Assembly: GCA_910583935.1 (NCBI GenBank)
Contig: CAJTZM010000002.1
Location: forward strand, 62,001 to 126,000
Length of the DNA: 64,000 nucleotides
Reading direction: 5' to 3'
Origin: an uncultured Oscillospiraceae bacterium
GTDB lineage: Bacteria > Bacillota > Clostridia > Oscillospirales > Ruminococcaceae
How positions within the stretch are numbered: position 1 is the stretch's first letter; each line of letters starts with the position of its first letter. The notes beneath the pieces were generated by a model that saw nothing but the letters and a program-made list of their open reading frames with translations, was not told where the DNA came from and did no database searches. Of the stretch, positions 1 through 7,295 are shown piece by piece. A program made the position numbers and the translations under genes.

Positions 1-293
1 TCATGGAAAGCAAAAACCTCTTCAGAAGAAAAAACATCCTGTAAGCTGCCCATCTGCACCGTATGCTCCACCGGCTGGAAGGTGTTTTTCACCTGGCCCA
101 CAATCCGTTTAGTTGGGGAATCCCTGTGGGCAAACTGGGGATACGCCTCCTCTAACGAGATCAGCTCCTGCAAAAGGCGATCATATTCGTAATCTTCAAT
201 TTCCGGCTCGTCCTGATTGTAATACCGTTCACTATGATACAGAACCGTCGCCGTCAAGCGGTCAATTTTGTCCCGCGCCTCTTTTTCCTCCAT
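1..293 (-). CDS. ligA: NAD-dependent DNA ligase LigA, N-terminal part (cut by window edge)
   Basis: Only the first 97 codons lie in the window; the gene runs off position 1. The translation has the LigA N-terminal (Ia/adenylation) pattern: a YY-x-D-x-P-x-I-x-D-x-x-YD-x-L stretch at residues 24-41, then DSPT at 58-61 and the V-x-H-x-x-x-M-x-S-L segment at 75-84. LigA seals nicks in DNA using NAD+ in replication and repair. The ATG at 293 follows AGAGGGGG at good spacing. A promoter-like pair lies about 130 bases upstream. The C-terminal OB, zinc, HhH and BRCT domains are outside the window. Identification is by family pattern and is strong despite truncation. Confidence 0.9.
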   Translation of the reverse strand, partial: MEEKEARDKIDRLTATVLYHSERYYNQDEPEIEDYEYDRLLQELISLEEAYPQFAHRDSPTKRIVGQVKNTFQPVEHTVQMGSLQDVFSSEEVFAFH

Positions 294-424
294 ACTAAGC
301 CCCCTCTCATGCGGCAGATGATAAGCCGCAAGCCGCTTCCAGGCAAATCAGCGGTTATAATCTGCCAAGTCCATTTTTGCCGAATTGGCGGCTCTCCAAA
401 CCTATTTCATTTTGATCCTTACAT

Positions 425-452
425 ATTATAGCATACTTTTCTCCATTTCCAA
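425..452 (-). promoter_or_regulatory. Predicted promoter of ligA
   Basis: On the minus strand, TTGGAA and TATAAT are separated by 16 bases, about 130 bases before the ligA ATG. It lies between the terminator of the upstream operon and ligA, so ligA is probably transcribed on its own with a leader of roughly 125 bases. No known riboswitch was recognised in that leader. Confidence 0.55.
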
Positions 453-491
453 GGTGTATACACAATATTTTACCCAACCGCAAAAACTTAC

Positions 492-524
492 AAAAAGAAA
501 AGAGGAGACTTTTCTCCTCTTTTC
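492..524 (-). terminator. Rho-independent terminator after the carrier-protein gene
   Basis: A 12-bp perfect inverted repeat (GAAAAGAGGAGA / TCTCCTCTTTTC, loop of 4) is followed on the minus strand by a run of T. It overlaps the stop codon of the carrier protein gene and ends the vanW-like/dltA/dltC transcript before ligA. Confidence 0.85.
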
Positions 525-775
525 TACTCGTTATTTTCTCCCTTTTCCGCCAGCTTTTCCTCTAAAAGCTTTGCAATGGACTGAACGTTTTTCCACCGCT
601 CAGGAGGCACCTGGGTCGGCTGAATATCCACAGACCAGCGGAATGAAATTTCTTCCAGCAGCGTGATAAACGCCAGGGAATCCAAAATGCCCGTATCCCA
701 CAGCTCCTGTTTTGGAGAAATATCCTCCGCGTTATTCCCAATTTCTTGGATCAGCCGCAAAATCTCCTTTTCCAT
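524..775 (-). CDS. dltC: D-alanyl/acyl carrier protein (DltC-like)
   Basis: An 83-residue phosphopantetheine carrier protein. The attachment motif D-S-L sits in DTGILDSLAFITLLEEI (about residues 27-43), the pattern of DltC-type carriers. The carrier would receive an aminoacyl group from the adenylating enzyme encoded just upstream. An in-frame TTG lies two codons earlier, but the ATG at 775 is correctly spaced from AAGGAG. Its 5' end overlaps the 3' end of the adenylation gene by 44 bases, implying translational coupling. DltB and DltD, needed to move D-alanine onto teichoic acid, are not encoded nearby, so the final acceptor is unknown. It could instead be a carrier for a different amino acid. 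Confidence 0.8.
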   Translation of the reverse strand: MEKEILRLIQEIGNNAEDISPKQELWDTGILDSLAFITLLEEISFRWSVDIQPTQVPPERWKNVQSIAKLLEEKLAEKGENNE

Positions 776-2246
776 CTGCAATCTCCTTCAGCCTTTTTCG
801 GTCGTATTTTCCGTTTTCGTTTAACGGAAACGCCTGTATAAATCGGATCTCCGGGCACATATACTCCGGAAGCCGCTGCGCTAATAGCGCTTGCAACTGC
901 CGCTTAGTCTGGTTCTGCCCGTCGCCCAACCGGACAAAACCCACCAGCCGCACCGTCCGGCCATTCCGGTCCTCGCGACTGACTACTACCACTTCCGCCA
1001 CACTGGGCAAAGCGGAAAGATTTTTTTCCACATCCTGCAATTCCACTCGATAGCCGTGTATTTTTACCTGACTGTCCAACCGGCCCTTGCAGTATAAAAC
1101 ACCGTTTTCCATCCATCCCAAATCCCCGGTACAGTAGGACCTTTTCCCGTTCCGCATACCAAAGGAGGTTGCATAGAGCTCTGTTCCCACATACCCCGCC
1201 GCGACACTGTCGCCCACAAGAACAATTTCCCCCTCTTCCCCTTCTTCCGCCAGCCTTCCTTCGTTTTCTATCCGAATCTCCATTCCTGGTTTGGGATTAC
1301 CCACCGGCAAAAGAGCGGCGGACGCTTCTTTTTCCCCAATCTCGGCAGCCGTTACCGCAACGGTGCATTCCGTCGGCCCATAGGCGTTGAGGATCCGCAG
1401 GCCCGGAAAGCGCTTTAAAAGCATCTGCGCCGTTTTGGGAAGTAGCGTTTCCCCACAGAAAAATATCGTTTTGAGCATCGGGAACCGCTGGGCGCAAAAG
1501 CTTTGATCCGCCAGTAAAAGCGACGCAAAGGACGGGGTCAGCACCATCAGCTCTCCGGCGCTGCTCTCCAGCTGGGAAAAAAGCGCCGGATAATCCCTTT
1601 GGGTCCGCCGGCTTAAGGTATATTCCCGCGCGCCCCAAAACAGGGCCGGCCAAAAATCTGCCACCGACAGATCAAAGGAGAACGCCGCCTGATTGACCAC
1701 AACCGCCGGCTTTTGGGGAAACAGCGCCGTCATCCAGCTGACAAAGGAGTCGAGGTTTTCACAGGTCACCATCACGCCCTTCGGCGCTCCGGTACTTCCG
1801 GAGGTATACATAATATAAAAAAGCTCGTCCATTTTTCTCGCTGGAAAGGGCAAAGGGACCGCTTCCCCACCCTGACAAATTTGTTCCAGTACTTCTGGGG
1901 AAAGCAGGGGGATTTTTTCCGCCCGCAGCGGTTCAGCCGCCAGAAGCCCCTGCGGGCGGGCGGAGGCCAGGATGGCCCGCAGCCTCTCCTTTGGGGTTGA
2001 GCTGTCTACTGGAACAAAGGGAAATCCGCCAAACGCACAGGCCAAAAAGGCTGCCGCCATCACCGGCTGCTTATGCCCGTAAAGCAAAATGGGGATTCCC
2101 GGTGAAAACCGCTTTTGCAAATTCCTGCAAAGGCGGCCGGCCCATTCCCCCAGAGCTTGATAGCTCAGCTGCTGCGTTTCACATAAATACGCCGGCGCAT
2201 CGCCTTTTTCCCGCAGGTTTTTCCAAATCTTTTCCAACATAATCAT
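732..2246 (-). CDS. dltA: DltA-type amino acid adenylation enzyme (D-alanine--carrier protein ligase-like)
   Basis: A 504-residue ANL-superfamily enzyme of about the usual DltA length. Visible motifs: the P-loop-like YTSGSTGAPKGV near residues 147-158, the NAYGPTECTVAVT adenylate-binding segment, the hinge GRLDSQVKIHGYRVE and the C-terminal NGKYDR lysine. It should activate an amino acid with ATP and load it onto the phosphopantetheine arm of the neighbouring carrier. The ATG at 2246 overlaps the stop of the vanW-like gene (ATGA) and has AGGAG eight bases upstream. D-Ala specificity is inferred from family resemblance only; the absence of dltB/dltD leaves room for a different substrate or pathway. 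Confidence 0.8.
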   Translation of the reverse strand: MIMLEKIWKNLREKGDAPAYLCETQQLSYQALGEWAGRLCRNLQKRFSPGIPILLYGHKQPVMAAAFLACAFGGFPFVPVDSSTPKERLRAILASARPQGLLAAEPLRAEKIPLLSPEVLEQICQGGEAVPLPFPARKMDELFYIMYTSGSTGAPKGVMVTCENLDSFVSWMTALFPQKPAVVVNQAAFSFDLSVADFWPALFWGAREYTLSRRTQRDYPALFSQLESSAGELMVLTPSFASLLLADQSFCAQRFPMLKTIFFCGETLLPKTAQMLLKRFPGLRILNAYGPTECTVAVTAAEIGEKEASAALLPVGNPKPGMEIRIENEGRLAEEGEEGEIVLVGDSVAAGYVGTELYATSFGMRNGKRSYCTGDLGWMENGVLYCKGRLDSQVKIHGYRVELQDVEKNLSALPSVAEVVVVSREDRNGRTVRLVGFVRLGDGQNQTKRQLQALLAQRLPEYMCPEIRFIQAFPLNENGKYDRKRLKEIADGKGDFAADPRNWE

Positions 2247-3085
2247 ACTCTAAGCTCCTTTGGCGGGATCAAATCCGGATCAAACATTACCTTCGAGTGA
2301 TTTTTTAAAATCAGGTTTTTTTGGAGCTCCTTCCCGTCTGGATCCGACACAATCTGGTAGACCCGGCTGTTGCGGTAATAGCCGTCTTTTTCTTTTGTAT
2401 AGTGATGGTCCTCCTCCTTCAGCCTGTACCGCTCGGCCAGCGGCCTTGTCGAACGAATTTCACCCATCAGCATCCCGTCCTTTAGAAAGACCCGCAGCTG
2501 CACCGGATAAGGGGTTGTATTCCGAAAACGATAATCGCAGTTTTTATATACGATAGAGGTTCCCGTCCCAAAAGGGACCCGCCGGCCGGCGTCCGGAAAC
2601 AGCGCGTCGCTGTGATGATGCAGCTCCGTTACCCGCATCGGCGTATGCAAAACCATGTAATGGACCAGGTTCGCCAGCTGGCATAAGCCGCCGGCTACCC
2701 CTCTTCCCGGGCGGCCGCCGGATATAACCATTCCATCCAGATACCCCTTCTTTCGGGTTGGGCGTCCGACCAGCGCCCAAAAAGAAAAGGTTTCGCCAGG
2801 GGTCAAAACGACACCGTCAATTTTCTCCGCCGCAATCCGAAGGTTTTGCACCTTGTTCTGCTGCAGCTGCATGTCAACGCCTAAAAGCGGCCGCAGCATC
2901 ATAGACATATGGCTTTTCCAGATGTGAGGTAAGGGCACATTAGACCGGTTTTTGGCAAACCGATTATTCTGCAGCCGATCCTTACATGTGCGTTTTATGT
3001 TTTCCTTACAAAGAGAAATCTCATAGCATACCGGTCCATATTCACAAAACAGCTTTCTTTGTTTCTCCACCTGTGCCATCTCCAT
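2243..3085 (-). CDS. VanW family protein
   Basis: A 280-residue protein with a typical VanW domain: LTPGETFSFW (about residues 95-104), GGLCQLAN and the C-terminal VPFGTGTSI-x-YKN region. VanW proteins occur in some vanB glycopeptide-resistance clusters and widely as stand-alone genes in Clostridia; their biochemical role is not established. No vanH, vanA/B or vanX is present, so this is not evidence of glycopeptide resistance. It is the first gene of an operon with the DltA- and DltC-like genes (4-base overlap), which suggests a cell-envelope role. The start is somewhat uncertain: AGGAG lies about 20 bases upstream of the chosen ATG, with an in-frame stop immediately beyond it. Confidence 0.8.
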   Translation of the reverse strand: MEMAQVEKQRKLFCEYGPVCYEISLCKENIKRTCKDRLQNNRFAKNRSNVPLPHIWKSHMSMMLRPLLGVDMQLQQNKVQNLRIAAEKIDGVVLTPGETFSFWALVGRPTRKKGYLDGMVISGGRPGRGVAGGLCQLANLVHYMVLHTPMRVTELHHHSDALFPDAGRRVPFGTGTSIVYKNCDYRFRNTTPYPVQLRVFLKDGMLMGEIRSTRPLAERYRLKEEDHHYTKEKDGYYRNSRVYQIVSDPDGKELQKNLILKNHSKVMFDPDLIPPKELRV

Positions 3086-3129
3086 TGCCTGATTGTTGTC
3101 GTTTTTCTCCTACACTTGTCGATAAAATT

Positions 3130-3157
3130 ATTATAGCGATTTTTCTTTTCTTGTCAA
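3130..3157 (-). promoter_or_regulatory. Predicted promoter of the vanW-like/dltA/dltC operon
   Basis: Minus-strand TTGACA and TATAAT with a 16-base spacer. It overlaps the last codons of yunB, so the operon is transcribed independently of yunB with a short leader. Confidence 0.75.
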
Positions 3158-3810
3158 GTCAGCGCTGTGGCCGCTCCAAGCCCAACGCTTCCAAAAAACT
3201 CCGGTACCTCTCCAACAATGACCGTCTGGCATAAGTCCATGTTCGTTGCCACCTGTGTTTTCATGCAAAATCCTGGAATGACGGCGGAAACCTCCAAATC
3301 AATCTGCAAGTAAATCCGATGTAGCGTTTGATTCACCCCGGCCTGAGAAAACTCGTGATAGAGATTGGTGGTGACCACGCCTTCCGGAACCAGCCGAAAC
3401 CGGATCATTGGGCCCCGACCCGCTAGAATTTTCATCCCGGTCAGGGACCCAAGAGGAACGCAAAGAGGCTGCGAAGACAGCTCCTCGAGCCGCTCGCCTA
3501 TTTGCTGCGTCACAGCGCTTTTCAATTTGTTCATAAGTACTGTATCCGCCTGCAAAGCGGTAATTCTGCCTGTGCCGTCTCGCGTCAGCCGGATCATCTG
3601 ATGATAGGAGACGCCCAGTCTGTCCAGCTCCTCCGAAATAGTCTGGTTCACCGCCGCCGTCACCAGAATCCTCGCCTGATACGACAGTCTTTCCGAAATA
3701 GTCGGACTCAACCAGGACGCGATCCCCCAAATAATCAAAACAAGGACCAGTAAAGTTGAAAATACAAAAAAAATCCTTTTTTTCATTTTTCTTCTTTTTG
3801 TCCGCATCAT
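3154..3810 (-). CDS. yunB: Sporulation protein YunB
   Basis: A 218-residue protein with one N-terminal membrane segment (about residues 10-32) and a YunB-type body: IGERLEELSSQPLCVPLGSL, GPMIRFRLVPEGVV and the VSAVIPGF / VGEVPEFF segments near the end. In Bacillus yunB is a mother-cell sigma-E gene needed for normal sporulation; the molecular role is unclear. A longer open frame extends to 3921, but the region upstream of 3813 contains the terminator of the preceding gene. AGGGAG lies at good distance from the ATG pair at 3810/3807, so the shorter form is chosen. Its presence indicates a spore-former. Confidence 0.85.
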   Translation of the reverse strand: MMRTKRRKMKKRIFFVFSTLLVLVLIIWGIASWLSPTISERLSYQARILVTAAVNQTISEELDRLGVSYHQMIRLTRDGTGRITALQADTVLMNKLKSAVTQQIGERLEELSSQPLCVPLGSLTGMKILAGRGPMIRFRLVPEGVVTTNLYHEFSQAGVNQTLHRIYLQIDLEVSAVIPGFCMKTQVATNMDLCQTVIVGEVPEFFGSVGLGAATALT

Positions 3811-3898
3811 GATTCCCACTCCCTTTTCTCCAGTATATGACGCGCTCTTGCACCTGTGTCTATACCGTGAAAAAATGCCTGAAAAAAGTTTGACCATA

Positions 3899-3926
3899 CA
3901 AAAAAGCCGATTGAAAATCAATCGGC
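3899..3926 (-). terminator. Rho-independent terminator of the chemoreceptor gene
   Basis: A 9-bp perfect stem (GCCGATTGA / TCAATCGGC, 3-base loop) followed by TTTTTT on the minus strand. It lies between the chemoreceptor gene and yunB and argues against the longer yunB start. Confidence 0.85.
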
Positions 3927-4085
3927 AGAAGTCACACGATTCCCTTTACCACAATACCATTGCCAAAGCTCTGATTGTCAGGGACAGAAAGAAGGAATTT
4001 AACGGTACTGCCGCTTGCGGCAGACAAATGGAGGAAAAGTTTGCGGATACGGCAAAACAAAAAGTCAAAGAGTCTGAAAAACCGT

Positions 4086-6113
4086 TTATCGAATACGAAA
4101 GCGGCTGATGAGACTGTTCAAAATCCGCGCCTGTTGGGACAGCTCCAAAGAAACCTCGGCGCTCTTTTCCGCAGCGAAAGAATTGTCCTGGACTACCGCC
4201 TGGATCTCTTTAATCCCAGTTTCCACCAGCAAGATCATCTCCGACTGTTGCACACTGGCAACGGCGATCTCATCCATCAGCGTTTTGATGGACTGGATAC
4301 AGTCGTTAATGACCTGGATTGCAGAAACCGCTTGATCAGTCGACTCGGTCCCGCTCTTTGCACTCTGGACAGACTGGCTGATGAGATCATTTGTATTCTC
4401 TGCAGCCTCGGCGGATTTTGCAGCCAGGCTTCGGACCTCCTCTGCTACCACCGAAAAGCCCTTTCCCGCACTTCCGGCTCGAGCAGCCTCCACAGCGGCA
4501 TTTAAGGCCAGAATATTGGTCTGAAACGCGATATCCTCAATAGTTTTGATGATGGTGCCAATTTTGGCAGAGGACTGATTGATATTCCTAGTGGCCGCAG
4601 TCAGCTGTTCCATCTTCGTGTCCGCCTCAGCCGAATACCCGGTGGCCTGATCCACCAGCTCACTGGCATTTTCGCAGCGCACGGTACTGGTCTGGATCTG
4701 GGTGGTAATCGCCGTCACATTTGTCATGAGCCCATTAACCGAGGCGGCCTGTTCCGACGTGCCTTTAGCCAGCGCCTGAGCGCCTGAAGATACCCGTTCC
4801 GCACTGGTATCCACCTGACCGGCCACCTGGGAAATGTCACGGATGATATGTATCAAATTGGCGTGAATCGATTGCAGGCTCGTGGACAAGGCCTTAAAGT
4901 CGCCGATATAATAGGATTCGTTCGCAGCGACGTCAATGGCAAGATTGCCATCAGCCATCTCTCCCAGGATACGTCCCACATCATCAATTGTTTTTCTAAG
5001 ACAGCTGCAAAACCAATGGGTGGTCTTGGCAATCATGCCAATCTCATCTGAGCGACCATAAAATGGCTCTAACTCCTGGTCGGCAGAGAGATTCAGATCC
5101 CCCAAACGACCGATGGCCCGCTCTACAGTCATCAAATCCCTACCTTCACGGCGCAGGATCAAAAGTGTAATCAGAATTATAGCGGCTGCCATGGCCGCGC
5201 ACAAGACACCGACCAAAACGCGCACATTCGTCACTGCGGCGTAAACCTCTGCGGCGTTGTCCCGAACCATAAAGACCCAGCCGCGATCCTTCAGGTACTT
5301 ATAGACCACCAGCTGTCTGACCCCGTTCTCATCCCGGTAGGAATAGGTACTAGCCTGGGTGCTGTCGTCCGCCTGGATGCGCTGGATGATTTCCAGGTAT
5401 CCTGCGTCGGTGGTCTCGGTATTCAAAAGCGCATCATCCTCATGATAGAGATAAACGCCTGTGTCTACGTTCAGAAACACGTATTCGCTGTCTGGCAGGC
5501 CCTTAATATCCAGATCCAGCAGCGAATCCATAAGATGGCTGGCATAGACGCCGGACCCCACATAGCCGATACAGCGCTGACCCTCAAAGATGGGGTAGTA
5601 CATAGACAGGATCATACTGCCAGTGCCGGGGGACTTCATGATCCCCAGGTTTGTCAGTTCTCGCTGGGATAGAATCGTATCCTGAAAGGTCTTTAGAGAG
5701 TCTCCTGACCGGGTAGTCATACCGACCGCGCTCTGGGAGGTGTGGGTTAAAACATGGGTGTCCGGGGTGGCGATATATAAGCCCTCAAACACTTTTTTGA
5801 CGGCGGCGAAGTCCTCTGTATACTTCTGCGCCGCCGCCAGCAGCGCCGGATCGTCCGGATTTAAGAGCAAATCTCGGACTTCGCCGCCTAAGGCAAAGGC
5901 AGTCATGTATTCCTCAGCAGAGAGTACATATTCATCAATGATCGCCGCTCTGGATTCTACAGCATCGGTCATTTGATTGGTGATATCGCTTTTTACCATA
6001 GAAGCTGCGTTGGTCGATACAACCAACCAGAGCAGCGTCATTCCCGCCAATATAATGACGGTTATAATGATTCCAATCCGCGCGGCCAGTTTTTTGTTTG
6101 CTATGAATTGCAT
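4086..6113 (-). CDS. Methyl-accepting chemotaxis protein (transmembrane chemoreceptor)
   Basis: About 675 residues. Layout: N-terminal transmembrane helix (residues 5-30), a periplasmic-side dCache-like sensor of about 250 residues, a second transmembrane helix ending near [10 protein letters not shown], a HAMP-like linker, then a cytoplasmic signalling domain. The signalling hairpin tip is canonical ([20 protein letters not shown], followed by [12 protein letters not shown]). It would control CheA/CheW arrays and thus motility or another output. The ligand cannot be predicted. The ATG at 6113 is preferred over the one five codons upstream because GGAG precedes it at usable distance. It stands alone, with its own terminator; no che genes are nearby. 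Confidence 0.93.
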   Translation of the reverse strand: MQFIANKKLAARIGIIITVIILAGMTLLWLVVSTNAASMVKSDITNQMTDAVESRAAIIDEYVLSAEEYMTAFALGGEVRDLLLNPDDPALLAAAQKYTEDFAAVKKVFEGLYIATPDTHVLTHTSQSAVGMTTRSGDSLKTFQDTILSQRELTNLGIMKSPGTGSMILSMYYPIFEGQRCIGYVGSGVYASHLMDSLLDLDIKGLPDSEYVFLNVDTGVYLYHEDDALLNTETTDAGYLEIIQRIQADDSTQASTYSYRDENGVRQLVVYKYLKDRGWVFMVRDNAAEVYAAVTNVRVLVGVLCAAMAAAIILITLLILRREGRDLMTVERAIGRLGDLNLSADQELEPFYGRSDEIGMIAKTTHWFCSCLRKTIDDVGRILGEMADGNLAIDVAANESYYIGDFKALSTSLQSIHANLIHIIRDISQVAGQVDTSAERVSSGAQALAKGTSEQAASVNGLMTNVTAITTQIQTSTVRCENASELVDQATGYSAEADTKMEQLTAATRNINQSSAKIGTIIKTIEDIAFQTNILALNAAVEAARAGSAGKGFSVVAEEVRSLAAKSAEAAENTNDLISQSVQSAKSGTESTDQAVSAIQVINDCIQSIKTLMDEIAVASVQQSEMILLVETGIKEIQAVVQDNSFAAEKSAEVSLELSQQARILNSLISRFRIR

Positions 6114-6445
6114 AAGACTCCACTCCATTGGATAAAATTTCAGGGCTGATGCCTTAATCCTATAATATACCGTATCCTTTTCTGAATAGCAAGAGCTTTC
6201 TGCGCTGTTTTAGGACGCATTTTCATCACAACAGGCGAGCAATATAGCAGGTTTTTTGGGCAGCTCCCACTGCGCTTGTAAGGCATTTCACCCCTGTGTG
6301 AGGCGCTCTCGCGATTTCTGCCGGACACGGGTTTACGCGATCAGCCGAAGGCTTAAGCGACAACAAGCCCTCTTGAAAAGCAACGGCTTCTCAAGAGGGT
6401 ATTGTCTTTCACATGGCAAACTCCTAAAGGAAGAGCCCCCTTTTT
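6114..6445. other. Intergenic region with one strong hairpin
   Basis: About 330 bases without a convincing gene. An open frame at 6140-6328 has no family features and no good ribosome-binding site. The only clear structure is the hairpin listed separately at 6368-6399. A minus-strand TATTAT-like -10 for the chemoreceptor gene may lie near 6165. Confidence 0.5.
6368..6399. repeat. Strong inverted repeat downstream of the isomerase-like gene
   Basis: Nine perfect base pairs (CCCTCTTGA / TCAAGAGGG) enclose a further 4-bp stem (AAGC/GCTT). Neither side is followed by a convincing T run, so it may be an atypical terminator or an mRNA-end stabiliser for the gene ending at 6446. Confidence 0.5.
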
Positions 6446-7258
6446 CTAATCCAGCTGATTGATCAAATAACGCATATATGTGGCGTAATGGGCGAACACA
6501 ATTCCCGGCTCCTGCAGGTCCGGACACCAGCGCTTAACCCATTCCAGCGAGATATAACCCTCGTATCCCCCTTCGTGCAAAAGCTTCAACGTGTCGAACA
6601 CTGGTACGTCGCCGTATCCCATCATCCGATACGCAACCTTGCCATCCTGCATCACCGAATCCTTTACATGCAGATAACAAATCCAATCCTTTAGATTGTC
6701 ATACGTTTGCTTCGGCGTTTCGCCATAAAAGCGATATGGGTGATGGATATCCCACAAAACGCCGGCACTGGGTGAATCAATCGTCCGCATCATCTGGGCC
6801 AGCACCTGGGAATCTGCTAAGGCACCGTTGGTTTCGATCAAAACCTTTACGTCCTTCCCTTCGGCGTAGCGGCACAGCTGCGCGTACAGCTCCCGCGTCT
6901 GGGAAAGGTTTTCTTCGCCTGTTGGCTGCGGGACCGCGGACACCATGACCCGTACATAAGGCGACTTTACAATCTGCGCAAAATCAATATAGGCTTTGGC
7001 CTCCTCCATGTATTTTTCTGTATCGCCGCCGCCCAGGCAGGCACCGGAGGTCAGCATGGAAAGCTGCATGCCGGATTTTTCAATCCGTTCCAGCGTTTGG
7101 GCCCGCTTTCCCATATTAAATACTGGAATAGATGGCGCAAACATCTCGTTTGCCACGCCGCGCACCTCAATCCCGTTCATACCCAGGTCCTTTGCCGTGG
7201 CAAATATTTCGTTCCAGGACCAGCCCGGACAGCCTAATGTTGACAAAGAGAGCTTCAT
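6446..7258 (-). CDS. Sugar phosphate isomerase/epimerase-like TIM-barrel protein
   Basis: A 270-residue xylose-isomerase-like TIM barrel (AP endonuclease 2 superfamily). It begins MKLSLSTLGCPGW and carries the metal-ligand type segments VLIETNGALAD (Glu), LWDIHHPY (Asp/His), YLHVKDS (His) and YISLEWVKRW (Glu). Such proteins isomerise or epimerise sugars or inositol derivatives in the cytoplasm; the substrate cannot be read from the sequence. It follows the pseudokinase gene by 37 bases and may share its transcript. No sugar transporter or kinase is nearby to suggest a pathway. Confidence 0.8.
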   Translation of the reverse strand: MKLSLSTLGCPGWSWNEIFATAKDLGMNGIEVRGVANEMFAPSIPVFNMGKRAQTLERIEKSGMQLSMLTSGACLGGGDTEKYMEEAKAYIDFAQIVKSPYVRVMVSAVPQPTGEENLSQTRELYAQLCRYAEGKDVKVLIETNGALADSQVLAQMMRTIDSPSAGVLWDIHHPYRFYGETPKQTYDNLKDWICYLHVKDSVMQDGKVAYRMMGYGDVPVFDTLKLLHEGGYEGYISLEWVKRWCPDLQEPGIVFAHYATYMRYLINQLD

Positions 7259-7295
7259 CTCGCCTCATCCTTTCATTCTTTTATTGGAAAAGTGC

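Noticed and set aside
2243..3085. Glycopeptide resistance locus because of vanW
   Set aside because: No vanR/S, vanH, ligase or vanX/Y genes are present; stand-alone VanW proteins are common in Clostridia.
3811..3921. Longer N-terminus of YunB
   Set aside because: It runs through the chemoreceptor terminator and lacks family residues; a good ribosome-binding site precedes 3810.
6140..6328. 62-residue minus-strand open frame
   Set aside because: No family features, no convincing ribosome-binding site, odd composition.
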